Made by a program: the position numbers and the translations under genes
DNA from: Anaspis maculata
Lineage: Eukaryota; Arthropoda; Insecta; Coleoptera; Scraptiidae
Assembly (NCBI GenBank): GCA_949128115.1
Contig: OX421966.1
Span: forward strand, 37,713,042 to 37,777,041
Direction of reading: 5' to 3'
Length of the DNA stretch: 64,000 nucleotides
The notes under the pieces: model-generated
What the model was told of the DNA's origin: nothing
Databases searched by the model: none
Seen by the model: only the letters and a program-made list of their open reading frames with translations
Part shown: positions 43,494-55,104 of the stretch, in pieces
Layout: each line of letters opens with the position of its first letter
Position numbering within the stretch: the first letter of the stretch is position 1

Positions 43494-46466
43494 ATGGCTT
43501 CAAAAAAAAAATCTGGAGCCGCTTTCCGCCAGGAAAGAAAGCAAAAGCTCTTGCAGGCTGCAGCGTCAGCCTCCAGAAACATAGGAGATTTCTTCAATAA
43601 GCCTGTCAAAAGTGGTACTCTTGCCTCTTCTGTTAAAGGCCAAAGCGCTGCTCCAAGTTTTACAGTCACTAGGTAAGTTTTGTGAATTTCAATTACATAG
43701 ATAAACGCTGTATGTATGTACTTGTGCCTGTGCATAAGTTATACTAATTTTTTCACGAGCCTACTACGACTTTCAAGCATACAACTGCAACTAGGTATTT
43801 TCCTATATTTTGTTAATTGCTCATTGCTCTGTAATTTTAATCAGAGAATCGTCATCTTCGGAAGAGGAAAAGAACGAGGACAAGAGCAAAGCAGATGCGA
43901 GTGACGGCGACTGTGAGCCTGATATTTCTGATGCTGAAGATGCTGACCCCACAAACTCTGACATGGAAACAGATCAACATGATCAAGACACGGCTATGAT
44001 TATTGGTTCTACGTCTTCGTCTCCCTCACCTGCGCCCTCCCAAACAGGTTAGTTGATGCTGATTGATCAATACTACAAGATACATATTAATATGATACAT
44101 ATTAAAAAAGAACAACTATAAAAACTCAAAAACTTGATTGTTGTGAAAATGGAAAAAGCCGAGGGAAAAGCTCTATCTCTTTGTTTATTCAACGTCGGCC
44201 TAGTTGCTAATTTTTTATTTTTCCAGATCTCGAAGGTGACCTAGAGACTTCAGAGGACCTCTATCCAACAGATCCGTATCTCTTCAAAGATCCGCCGTTG
44301 ACAACAGACTTGATTCGAAAACTAATTGTAGATGGCCCATGTCAGCCTGGTCTTCACGATGATTTCAACAGCTTTCCTGTAGTCAACCAAAGAAGATTCA
44401 TTCCTGATTGGTATTATTTGAAACCAGAAAATCACGTTCGCAAGTGGTTGATATATTCTCCTAGAATGAACAGACTTTTTTGCTTTTGTTGTTGGTTGAT
44501 GTTGACCACAAACAAAGGTCATGTTTGGGCGGATCCTGAATTGGGCTTTTCGAATTTCAAGAAAGGGTTAGAGAAAATCAAAGCTCACGAAGAGAGCGTT
44601 TCTCACAGAACAGCGCAAAATAAATTCTGCATTACGAAAATACGACTTTCCAAAAACAAAACCATTATCGACGAGCAGCTCCAAGCTGAAAAAGAAGAAG
44701 CCGTGAAAAATCGAAAGTTCATAAAAGTAATTTTGGACATTCTTCTGTTTCTTGCGAAGCAGAACATACCCCTTCGGGGGCATGATGAACGTGTTGATTC
44801 TAAGAATCGAGGCAATTTTCTTGAAATGGTGAATTTTTATAAAAATTATGATCCTGTTTTCGCAGAGCATTCAGCTCGTTTGAAAAAGAACGCATTGTAC
44901 ACAAGTCCTCAAATTCAAAATGATTTGTTACATTTGTTAGCGCAGGAAGTTACTATCCAAATTGTGAAAGATGTAAAAAAAGCCAAATTTTTCACTCTTA
45001 TAGTGGATTCGACAATTGACATTTCAAAAATTGATCAGATGAGCTTATCGCTACGTTATGTAAATAGCGAGGGCAACCCCGAAGAAAAATTTTTGAAGTT
45101 CTTTGCAATGCCTAGCGGCTCAGCTGAATCATTCTATGTAACCATCAAAACTGAATTAAAAAATCTTGACATCGATTTGGCTTTTTGCTGCGGACAAGCC
45201 TATGATGGTGCAAATACGATGTCAGGACATTTGAACGGGTTACAAGCAAAAATAAAAAAAGATGCTCCAGAAGCCCTTTACATTCACAACCTGAATTTAT
45301 CTTTGGTAGATTCTATAAATGCATGTACAGAAGTGAAATTATTTTTTGGTACTTTGGAGCAAACTTATGTATTTATTTCGGAAAGTTTCCCACGCATTAA
45401 CCTCCTCAGAAAAGTTCAAGATCAAGAGAACAAGGGCAAATCTTTGACTCTGAAAAAATTATCTACAACCCGTTGGGCGAGTCATTCTAGGGCTGTCGAT
45501 TCTTTTTTTACAAACATAAATGCTATTCTCGAGACCCTGATGAAAATAGTAGATGGTGAGTTGCCCATCAACTCGAAACAATTGGCTGAGGCAAATGGAA
45601 TTCTTTCATATATAAAGACTTTCGAATTCATCTTTTTACTTTGCTTTTGGAGAAACGTTCTGAAGAAAATTTTTCCACTCTCAAACTACCTGCAAAAAGT
45701 CGACATGAATCTCAACTCCGCAGCTGCTTTAATTATTTCCACTATAAATGACCTCAAATCTTCACGAAATGAGACTGCTTTTAAGAATTTTGCAGCTGAG
45801 GCTAAAGAAATAGCTAGCGCTTGTGGGACTAGCGAAAGCTTTTCGGAGAAAAGAACTAAAAGAGTCAAAAGATTTTTTGATGAAAAAGCTGAACATGAAG
45901 GTCAGACTTGTCCTGAAGAGAGGTTCAGAATTAACGTTTTTTATGTGACATTGGATACATTCGTGGAGACTCTCACTGAAAGATTCACAGACTTTTTAGC
46001 CGTAGCAAAAAAATTCATTTGTCTTGATGCAAACGTGATCAAAAATAATGATGAAAATATGAAGTGCATTAAAGACCTAGTAATTTCTTATGGAAGTTTT
46101 ATCGAGATCAACATAATTGATGAGTACCCGTCTTTTTGCGCTTTTTTCAATCAGTTAAAATTAGAAGATATTGTACTAACAACTGACGAAATATTGCCGT
46201 TCATACTTTCGAACAATTTGGAAACTAGTTTTCCAAATTTGACAAATCTGTACAGAATTTTTCTCACCTTGGCAACCAACAGTGCCAATGCTGAAAGAAG
46301 CTTCAGCAGATTGAAAAACATAAAAACATATACAAGGTCAACAATGACCGAAGAAAGGCTGAACGACATAGCTGTGCTTAATATAGAGAAAGAGAGTCTC
46401 AAAACTTTGAATTTCGACAAGGTTCTTGATAAATTCAAAATGAAAGGCAGAAGGATTATTTTGTAA
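43494..46466 (+). CDS. hAT transposase, ZMYM1-like, three exons
   Basis: Predicted exons are 43494-43672, 43845-44047 and 44227-46466, with donors AG|GTAAGT and CAG|GTTAGT and pyrimidine-rich acceptors. The joined length is 2622 nt, an exact multiple of three, giving 873 residues. Exon 1 is basic (ASKKKSG), exon 2 acidic (SSSSEEE), and exon 3 holds the known domains. These are a TTF-type zinc finger (CFCC with later histidines), a DUF4371-like region with IVDSTIDISKIDQ (first catalytic Asp), YDGANTMSG (second Asp), TTRWASHSRA, and the C-terminal dimerisation domain with SANAERSFSRLKN (catalytic Glu). The protein would excise and insert the element. The usual CxxH between the second Asp and NLNL is absent: YIH runs straight into NLNL. 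AATAAA at 46525-46530 follows the stop. Confidence 0.9.
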
Positions 46467-46524
46467 TATTTTCCTCTATTACATCGGTATTCAAATGTCA
46501 ACCCATAAGTACCGGCAGTAGGAA

Positions 46525-46530
46525 AATAAA
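46525..46530 (+). terminator. Polyadenylation signal AATAAA
   Basis: The exact hexamer lies 59 bp after the transposase stop, on the same strand. Confidence 0.6.
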
Positions 46531-47123
46531 ACAAAAAATGTTGCAATTTTTTTTTATAATAGCTATTTGCGATACAAGTGTTAAAAGTACGCGTGTATCG
46601 TACAAGATTTTATCTACAATGGTCTTTGAAATGTTTGGTGAATGTCAGAATTTATTGAAAATATGACAGGAACGCACAGAATCATCATTTCTCCACGTCG
46701 CCCATTACGACGTGTTAAAAGTGACGGGTATTATTTAACGCTTGTAGATGAAACCACTTTTTTGATTTATACGAACACTGATGTGATGTGAAGATTTTTT
46801 TATTGTTTATCGCTAAATACCTTATTTTTGTTGTCCTATATATGTGTATGACACTGGTACTATGTGTAAGCACAAGTGTGCTGTTTACACTAGCCATATA
46901 ATTATGTCTATAATATAATGGGCTGTACCACTTTTTTTTCCAAAAATTTGAACTGCATAGGTGTTGTCTCACTTGATTGCCAGTCTTGGCCTGTACCTGG
47001 TGAGCTTCCTTTTGTGAAGTTCAATTTAATACCTACTTGAAGCCTCAGTATTATCTGACGTATTTTTGATTTTGTTAATATTGAATAAAAAATTAAACTA
47101 TTGACTATTGAGTATTGTCTTCT

Positions 47124-47280
47124 CAAGCGTGAGTATCACTGTACTATTGTTGTACTATTTTGATGCTGGAAATATATGACTAGAAACGACAAATCAGAAA
47201 TTCCCTCGCAACCTAGTCTCCCATGCTTGATTTCTAGTATGAAAATATGACAAAAATAGTACTGTGACACTCAGGCTTTA
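47124..47280. mobile_element. Small palindromic repeat inside hAT 3' region
   Basis: Inverted arms of about 60 bp carry GTGAGTATCACTGTACTATT and, facing it, AATAGTACTGTGACACTCAG. Possibly a MITE that inserted into the hAT element. Confidence 0.5.
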
Positions 47281-47449
47281 TTGTGCGGGAGAAATTCATT
47301 TTATCAGGTTGGATTTTTGAGATCGAGAAATTTGCGCCAATAAAAGCCTGAAGATTTTTTTTCTGTAAACGTCTTTTTTCAGTATTTGACTTTCAATTTC
47401 TCTATAATGATTCTATTGGAGGTAGTGGATATTGATGAGTGAATATGCC

Positions 47450-47487
47450 TATTATTATCATTATTATCATTATTATTATTATTCTTG
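47450..47487 (+). repeat. ATT/ATC microsatellite
   Basis: A run of ATTATTATC-type trinucleotides near the right end of the hAT element. Confidence 0.85.
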
Positions 47488-47628
47488 AAAAAATTTCGCC
47501 TGCGGCGCCGTCGCTCGCTTCGCTCGCGAAATCCCGCCTCGCGAAATCCCGCCCTCGTGATTACCTTTGCCCCCCCCGCCCTCAAATCCTCGCTACGCCA
47601 CTGGTTCATGTTCAAAAGTAGTTTGTAG

Positions 47629-47659
47629 AAACGTCGAAGTCGGCGACACTTCGACGTTT
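47629..47659. repeat. Perfect 12-bp hairpin
   Basis: AAACGTCGAAGT (47629-47640) and its exact complement ACTTCGACGTTT (47648-47659) flank a 7-nt loop. It sits in the AACGTY-rich DNA beyond the hAT right end. Confidence 0.7.
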
Positions 47660-49824
47660 TTCAAAACGACAATTTTTCAACGTTTATACGTTTGGTTTCC
47701 AATCATTTTTCGACGCTTTAAAAACCATGCTGTGTTTACTCATATCATGCATTTTGCTACTTCGAAGGTCTCGCTACCCGGCACGACCTTTGCCAAGTCA
47801 ATCCCACTTATGTCGTACACCCTTACAGAGGACAGGTACTGATTTATTGCTGCAGGACACCTACGTACATTAAGCGGTGATAATATTACACCAGCAGATG
47901 TTTATCTAATCGTCAAACCACCCTCAACAATGCACCATGGAGTCCATTAAATTCGTCATGAGCCCATTTTCCGACTGCCATATGTGGGTCGCCCGTTAAT
48001 AGTTAGCAGTAATGCGATCGTAATCGAATCATAGCACACACCCTCTCGTCGACGAAGAGGTCCTCTCAGACTGACGAGAGGGATGATGATGGTGGTGGTG
48101 GTGTGGTGCGCATAGCCAAAACACAACACGTCTGGCTAATATCAAAATCGAGCCTGAAATTAAATTTAGCAGTCGTCATATTAAGTGGCTTTATCAAAAC
48201 CGCTTATTCCGTTTATTCGTGTTATGTTTATGGGAGAAACGCGTACGCCAAGAGAAACGAAGGAAGGAAAATGCGTAACGAAGAACACGGTGGTGGAGGG
48301 TTATGAATGGCAATAAGTAATTCTCAAGACACGGCGACAACTCCTTCCGCGCATTGTTCTCACAACTGCGTGTCATTATCACCGGCTCAACTAATATCCG
48401 TTAATTAATAAAAAGCTTCTGTTCTGGCTAATTGTAACTAATGCGAATGGAGAAACCCGGGGTTTCTCGTTAGGGAACGCGCTCCACAGACGCAGTGTAC
48501 TGTTATGAGAACGAAGTAAGGGTTCGTCGTACACCCCAAGTGTTCAAACCACGTTTAAAATCTACTTTCCTTTATGAGTAAATCGGACTTTTTCGAGTGG
48601 ATTCTGCAGTCGCTAAGCTGAAGGGTCGCTCGAGCACGACACGACTGAAAAAAGCTGTTTAATTGCGGAACCTTTCTCCGCCACGCTTCTGGGTGGCGAT
48701 ACGGCGGTAGACGTAGTGCGAAAAACAATTTAGGTCAACCAAAAACGACATATTATTTACATTCAGAGGTTTGCCACTATACGCCCTCCATCAAGATAAC
48801 AGAATTTTAAACTCATGCATTAAACGAGCAGCAGAGTGGAGAGAAGCAAAAGCGGAAAGAGAGGGAGACGGCTCTGCACTGTAGACGTATACGCCACGAC
48901 GAACTGAAACCCGCATCCCTTCACTTGGGCGAACAATTTGAAATTTAAATCGGTTCGTTAAAGTAGCTAAAAAAAATTCGCTTGCTCTCGCGCATATACC
49001 TTGTTGAAGCTCCATTGTCAACAAAATATGAAAGTTTGCAAGTTCGTCGTGTAAACAGAACCACTTTCTTACGTATTAAAGGTGATTAGGTTGTGCGATG
49101 GGGGCTCGCCCGGGAGAGTGAAAAGTCTTTGTGGTGACGACGGTGATGCGGTGGTGATGGTGGCGTGGAAAAACAGAGGATCGTGTTGCAGGCGTGCCGT
49201 AATTGCAACCCAACGCTTTTTGGGGTGGTTCGAATAACACGCACATCCAAATACTCTCACTTTACAAGACATACAAGGCGCAGGTAGCAGAGGTCGGTAT
49301 TCACGCACCGCACACGCTCTTCGCCTTATGCCAACCAACACCCATAAGCATAAAGAACTCCGCAAATCTCTCTTCTCGTGATACTATTACGCTTACTGAA
49401 TTTCAAACCCCTCGAAAGGTGATTATTCAGAGGAAATGGTCGAATCTGAATTGTTATACGGCTGCAAGATTTCCGCATGGTGGAGTTCGGTTGACAGGAA
49501 TGTTTTCCAAGGCCATTGCCATCCATTCTATGATCAACTCGAGTAGGATGTCAGGACCTAGTCTAGTCTTAATGAAACCTTGAAACGACGAACTGAATTA
49601 TCATTATTCTCATGAGTAAGTGGCTGATATGTCGGGTTCGTAGCCCATCGCGTAGTTTTAAGATTACCTGTCATTTTCCCACTGTCTGAATGCACAATGC
49701 CGCCATCACTTCCCATCGCTTGAATGCACCGCTCGTGCCGCAGTCAACAGCGTCAAGGACATGATCGCCACCGTTCTGGCTTGACGCCGAGGCCACCGTT
49801 ATAGTGGACGTGGTAGGAAAAAAC
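47660..49824. other. Unassigned DNA
   Basis: 2.2 kb without a recognised gene. Contains a short GGT-rich run near 48090-48108. Several short open frames on both strands, for example 49203-49583 plus, lack known motifs. Confidence 0.35.
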
Positions 49825-51490
49825 AAGTTGCAAATGATGATGAAGGCAAACCACTTTGCAGGATCGTAACCAAGACCTGAATAAACGATTTGACCCGCAG
49901 TGCTTTTATTTTCGTCCCTTAGGATTTGAATGGCGCCCCTTTTTCAAAATGGCGGATTTTATCTAGGGGCAGAAGGTATCGAATAGCCTGGTGATGTCCA
50001 GCTTCGTTAAAATATATGGAGCTATGTCTCGATCGGTTTCTGGGACATCAAACACTTAAAAAAAAATGGTAGAACATTGACGTCTGTCGCAGGCAAATTT
50101 AGTGAAGGCGCCAAAATGAATCTAGTACGGTCATAAGAAAATTGCTATAACATTTGTATTTTTCAACCGATTTCAACACAAGGTATCTCATTTTGTAGAA
50201 AAGTGAATTCTTCTTGTTATCTTTTACCTTCCATAAAAAAAGACATCGAGGAATGTTGGAAAAAAATTAAAAAATAGTTAAAAAAAGAGATTTTTTATAT
50301 TTTTTCATTTCTATGAAAACTGACTTGTTTGTGGATTTTAATGTGCCTTTTCTAAACTTTCACTTTTCTGATTTATATCTTTGCAGTGCGCACCGCCATG
50401 TTGAAAAAATTATATCTGAAAAGAAGTTTTTGACAATATCTAAATTCAAGTCCATGCGAGATTGAAATGTTTATGTACGTATGAAAGAATATTCAATTCT
50501 CCACGTTTTGACGCCTGAACCATCTCTGTGCAACTTGGGGTTCTTGAGCTAGAGCTTCCGGAAATATCAATTTTCGGTGTTAAATAGTGACCGCGCCTAC
50601 CGGATTTCACCACTGGATCACCACCATGTCCTAATCAAGTTACCCATCAATAACGCGTCGTCATTTATCTCAAATCATGAACATTGGTGGACCTGGCACA
50701 GTCCCAAGAGGTGATTTTTAATTCTTTTGGAACCGAAAACTGATACTTCCAGAAGGTCTAGCGCAAGAACCGTGGGTCGCACAGAGCTGGTTCAGATGTC
50801 AAACTGTGGAGGATTGAATGCGCTTTCATATGTTCGAAAACATTTCGATGTCAAAAAGGCCAAAATTTAGATATTGTCAAAAACTTATTTTCAGACATCA
50901 TTTTTTTCAATATGGCGGCGCGTACTGCAAAGATATAAATCGGAAAAGTGCAAATTTAGAAAGGGCACATCAAAGTCTAGAAATAGGGCAAATTGCATGA
51001 AAATAAAAAAATGCTGTAAATATATTTTTTCAAATTATTTCTTATTTTTTTCTTCAACATTCCGCAATGTCTTTTTTCAATGAAAGGTATAACGTAAGAA
51101 GAAGAATCCACTTTTTCACAAAATGAAATGTTTTGTGTTGAAATCCGTTGAAAAATAAAGATGTTACAGCAATTTTCTTATGACAGTACTAAATTCCTTT
51201 TGGCGCCTCCACCAAATTTGCCTGCGGTAGATGGCAATGTTCCACCATTTTTTCAATCAGTGTTTGATGTCCCAGAATTCAATTGAGACATAGCCCCATA
51301 TATTTCTTGTAAGCTGGACATCACCAGGCTATTCGATACCTTCTGCCCCTAGATAATATCCACCATTTTGAAAAAGGGGCGCTATTCAAATCCTAAGGGA
51401 CGAGAAGAAAATCACTGCGGGTCAAATCGTTTATTTAGGTCTCAGTTGTAACCCTGCCAAGTGGTTTGCCTTTATCATCATTTGCAACTT
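49825..51490. repeat. 1.67-kb palindrome (foldback), arms about 800 bp
   Basis: Starts AAGTTGCAAATGATGATG and ends with the inverted copy. Matching blocks (GATTTGACCCGCAGTG, CAGAAGGTATCGAATAGCC, GGCGCC with AATTTGCCTGC) run inward in mirrored order to a centre near 50660. No coding capacity and no clear TSD. Confidence 0.8.
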
Positions 51491-52044
51491 ATATTCTCTA
51501 TTTCGGTTGTACCACCCCTGCTGAAAATGCTCATCGATTCTCATTGGAATCCCTATGAGAATCCATCAGTTTCTATCAGCCCCATGAGCATCAATCAGGC
51601 GCACGCATAATAAATGGGAAGTCTAACTGTTTCTATGAGAATCTATCGTACATTTCCTGCTGAAAATCCTCATGGATCCTCATTGGGATTCCTATGAGAA
51701 TCCATCAGTCATTGGCAGAAATCAACAGCAAATGCTCATTCAATCCTGATAAATGCTGATACAAATCCATTATTTGACTTATTGACATGTGAATCCTGTA
51801 AATCTATGCGGCTTTGGCAGATATAATCTCATCAATTTTAGGCGAACTCGCGCGCTCGCCTGATCTAGTCGTCATGAATCGTAGGAAATTCTTGCGCGAC
51901 TAGCGCGATCGATCTAGTGCGTTATCTTTCCGTGACAGTGAAAATACAAAATGCTGACAGGACGCTGAAAAAAAGTTTGATTCCTTTCCGCATCGGTTTG
52001 TTTGTTTACGTTTGTTGTGTTAATACCTATAAGATGTAAAGACT

Positions 52045-52175
52045 TTTACTTTATCGACGCTCCACCAACATGGGAGGAAAAGTATTGTAATCATGCAGAA
52101 AAGGTTTGAGATTTCGATGGATATATTCCATTTTGAGGTTCCCCAAGACGATTAGAACTATTTCTATCAAGTAAA
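52045..52175 (+). repeat. Dispersed repeat copy
   Basis: Shares CCACCAACATGG, GTAATC, TGCAGA and ATTTTGAGGT with 4535-4715 in the same order. It lies inside the TIR element. Confidence 0.55.
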
Positions 52176-52433
52176 GTGCCTATAACTATAGTAAAATACA
52201 TAACTAATTATGATCTTCAATTCCAGGTTCTAGGAGATCATTGGAACACTGAACTAAAACAATAGTATCACCCTGTGTGCCTGTGCGACATTGATGTAAT
52301 TTCACGAACATTCACGAATTTATTTATTTGTAAGTGATAAAATCTAATGAAAAATCCAGTTCAAAATCCATCTTGGTTTTGTATAACAATTTGTTGTATT
52401 CAGTGCGGCATCCATCTGGATTGTATGAGTTTT

Positions 52434-52645
52434 CATGAGAATCCATGAGGATTAATATGGAAATGTATGAGAATCCATGAGCATTTAAGTGGATTCATAT
52501 GGAAATCAATGAGAATCCATGAGCATTTATGTGGATTCATATGGAAATCAATGAGAATCCATGAGCATTTATGTGGATTCATATGGAAATCAATGAGAAT
52601 CCATGAGCATTTATGTGGATTCATATGGAAATCTATGAGATTCAA
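52434..52645. repeat. 42-bp minisatellite, about five units
   Basis: The unit begins GGAAATCAATGAGAATCCAT. Units near 52501, 52543 and 52585 are almost identical. The 14-codon period keeps frames open on both strands, giving false repeat proteins. Confidence 0.85.
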
Positions 52646-53067
52646 TGAGGAAAAAACGCAGCGGGATTCCTATGAGAATCATTGCGGCAATGCCGGTTCC
52701 AATACTCATATAGATCCTCATGAAAGCCAGATAGATTTCCCTATGAGAATCCATGAGGATTTTCAGCAGGGACGTCCACTATTAATTTCTATTTGACTAC
52801 CGAACTACCGGCGATCGCACAGCCCAGTCATTCCAACGCTCTAAGTGGCTGTTGGAAACGACAGAAAAGTTCTTGAGAGATATCCTAGCCCTTCAAATTT
52901 TGTAATAATTTTTTTTACGTAAACTTTTGAACTGTTCAACCGATTTTATCCAAAACTGAACTGATGAAAGTTTGTTTGAATGAGTCTGTCTAACAAAATT
53001 AACGCGTTTCACCAAACATTTTCAAGGGCGTAGATGATAAGGGAATGCTCCCGTCCTCCCATATTTC

Positions 53068-53580
53068 TGTTACGATATTTCGCGTACGGGTTCGAATATA
53101 ATTGAGACAATCGTTTTAAACAGACACTGTTTATTTCTGCGTACTACTATGAATACACGCCAACAATTATCTACTTGAATTATCGCTGTGATTATCGCTC
53201 GCTTATCCGCTCGCTGTCTCTTCTAATTCAATACTGCCCTGAGCTGCCGGTAGATGCCTTATATAAGGCCTCCGAATAGTGTTCCCAAACTTTCTGTCTA
53301 CTTCCAGCAAATTCCATAGTGGCCCGGCATATGCGGTTTCTAGACCATTCCTGAATAATCTCACACATTACCCGTACAATTCTGCCGAGTTCTGGAACGG
53401 CGCCTCCGCCAAAATGGACAGATGTTTCTCGAGCATTAAAGTCTCCCCATTCGGTTTCACGTGAACGCGCGCTCTGGAATGCAGCAGAACACTCCGCACT
53501 TCTACACTACGATCTATTGGATGGAAGAATTCAGAAAGATCGCGTGTTTACCAATATGCACGGGATCGCCGCTCGTAACA
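53068..53580 (-). mobile_element. Solo LTR, 513 bp, same family as 25489
   Basis: On the minus strand it begins TGTTACGAGCGGCGATC and ends ATATCGTAACA. The flanking 4-bp duplication is TTTC (53064-53067 and 53581-53584). It has TATATAAGG and AATAAA at the positions matching the other copy. No internal element sequence. Confidence 0.9.
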
Positions 53581-53584
53581 TTTC

Positions 53585-54545
53585 TTTAGAAAACGAGTGA
53601 AATGAATCTTGAGCCTCTTAAAGTGATGTTCCCGAGATGTTTTTCTGAATTCACACTCAAATATCTCGGTGATAAAGCCTCTACGAAATAAAATAAAAAA
53701 ATCTGAACTGCAAAAGAGATCTAAAAATGCAATTTGTGGTGAGGCCCTTTGAGCACATACACGAATGACGGACAAGTGTTATACGTTTCATAGGTTTATT
53801 CGAATCTAGTCTAATGTGTTCGGTACTTGCCAATGGAACGAATTTGACTGGAAATACTTTTAATCATGAACAAGAGTAATAAATAGTATTTCCTGAAAAT
53901 TTCCGGAAAATATATCGATTGGTTAAAAAGATTTTTTTTTGATTTTTTTTTCAAAGGGTTGGTCACAGTACGGAAACTTCACTGAAATTTTTATGTCTGT
54001 ATTTTTCAAATATTGTGATGCTACTTCAACAGTTTTTTGAGCTTTCAACCCAACAGTGCTGTTTGTTTAGTTTTTAGTATATTTGTGACGTCACAAATAT
54101 ATTTTCAAAACAGGCACTACGGCCGCAATTTTGGGAATTTGAGAAAAAGAAAAAATACGGGTACAATATTTTCACCTATACTATCGATTAAGCCAATAAA
54201 AAAAAACTGGCCAAGTACCCCATTAGGTCATTGGGTTATTATTGAGTGCATAATTCTGGTATATTACACCCCCTCCCTTTGGAAAAATGAGGCATATCTA
54301 AAGGGCATGCATCATTCCTGACAAGTTGTTCAATACAAAATTTCATTCACTATTATGTAGAATACATAATTACATAATGGAATTTTTACTTTTCCTTTCA
54401 GTGAGAAAAAGTATATACCAAGCATCAGCAATAATTAATGTTTAATAATACATTAAACAATAATAAACATATACAACAATAAACAAACATGTTAATAGCG
54501 TAATATTTGCATACGTCGTGAGTGGACGCAAGAGGTCTTTTATTG
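53585..54545. other. Unassigned DNA
   Basis: AT-rich; no gene recognised. Confidence 0.35.
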
Positions 54546-54548
54546 AAT

Positions 54549-54692
54549 GTAATAGTACATTACGTAATAAGAGTAGTAAGTAGCATATTACGCACGCAGG
54601 GAAATGTTGCGCACGAGCGAGCAAAGCGAGCGAGTGCAGTATTATCTGAGTGCGTAATTGCTTTACTACTCGTATTACGTACCGTACTTTAC
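54549..54692. mobile_element. MITE, 144 bp
   Basis: Arms carrying TACGTAATAAGAGTAGTAA and TTACTACTCGTATTACGTA face each other around a GAGCGAGCAAAGCGAGCGAG centre. Confidence 0.65.
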
Positions 54693-54699
54693 CTACGAC

Positions 54700-55100
54700 C
54701 CCCCCCTCACTTCTTTCTTTGCCGAGTGTTAAAAAAAATTAGCTGCAATATAGCTCCCTTATTTATTGTCAGATTTTCTTCATTGATACACCAAATGAAA
54801 TTATTTGATGCCCACTATATTGTGGGTGTTATATTGTGTGAATTACAACAATGGCAAATTAATTTGACACTAATTTGTCTAATATGCTCTTAGGTGCCTA
54901 CTCCACTCCTGCTTGATGCAATTAAGTATAGTATGTTTCTCAACCTTTTACTTACCTTAAACACTATTACTTACTACCTATGCACGTGATTGTACAGAAT
55001 ACTTATTGTAATTTTGTTTCAAAGTCAACCTACCACGCCCTATCATTCACGAAGATTGTTAAGTATAGAATTGAAAATCTCTTCCAAATACCCACTCTTA
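54700..55100. other. Unassigned DNA
   Basis: Nothing recognised. Confidence 0.35.
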
Positions 55101-55104
55101 GTAT

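Larger units (their letters stand above)
42758..47603 (+). mobile_element. Full-length hAT transposon, 4846 bp
   Basis: The termini CAGTGGCGTAGC and its exact inverted copy lie between perfect 8-bp duplications GTTCATGT (42750-42757 and 47604-47611), the hAT hallmark. Guanine- or cytosine-rich subterminal runs lie next to both ends. It encodes one spliced transposase gene. It inserted into AACGTT-rich DNA next to the 1.5-kb palindrome. Confidence 0.95.
51516..52771. mobile_element. TIR element with ATGAGAATCCAT repeats, 1256 bp
   Basis: Inverted termini CCCTGCTGAAAAT continue into ATTCTCAT-type repeats. A second internal copy of the terminus is at about 51658. ATGAGAATCCAT-like words occur many times in both halves. 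It includes the third copy of a dispersed repeat (52045-52175). The TSD is not clear and there is no transposase, so it is non-autonomous. Confidence 0.65.

Noticed and set aside
49203..49583. 126-codon plus-strand frame as a gene
   Set aside because: No recognisable domain, and a long overlapping antisense frame is also open.
52434..52645. Regularly spaced repeats suggestive of a CRISPR array
   Set aside because: Units are contiguous with no unique spacers, and the genome is eukaryotic.
52433..52796. 109-codon and 70-codon frames with 14-residue repeats on both strands
   Set aside because: Direct consequence of a 42-bp minisatellite; both strands are open at once.
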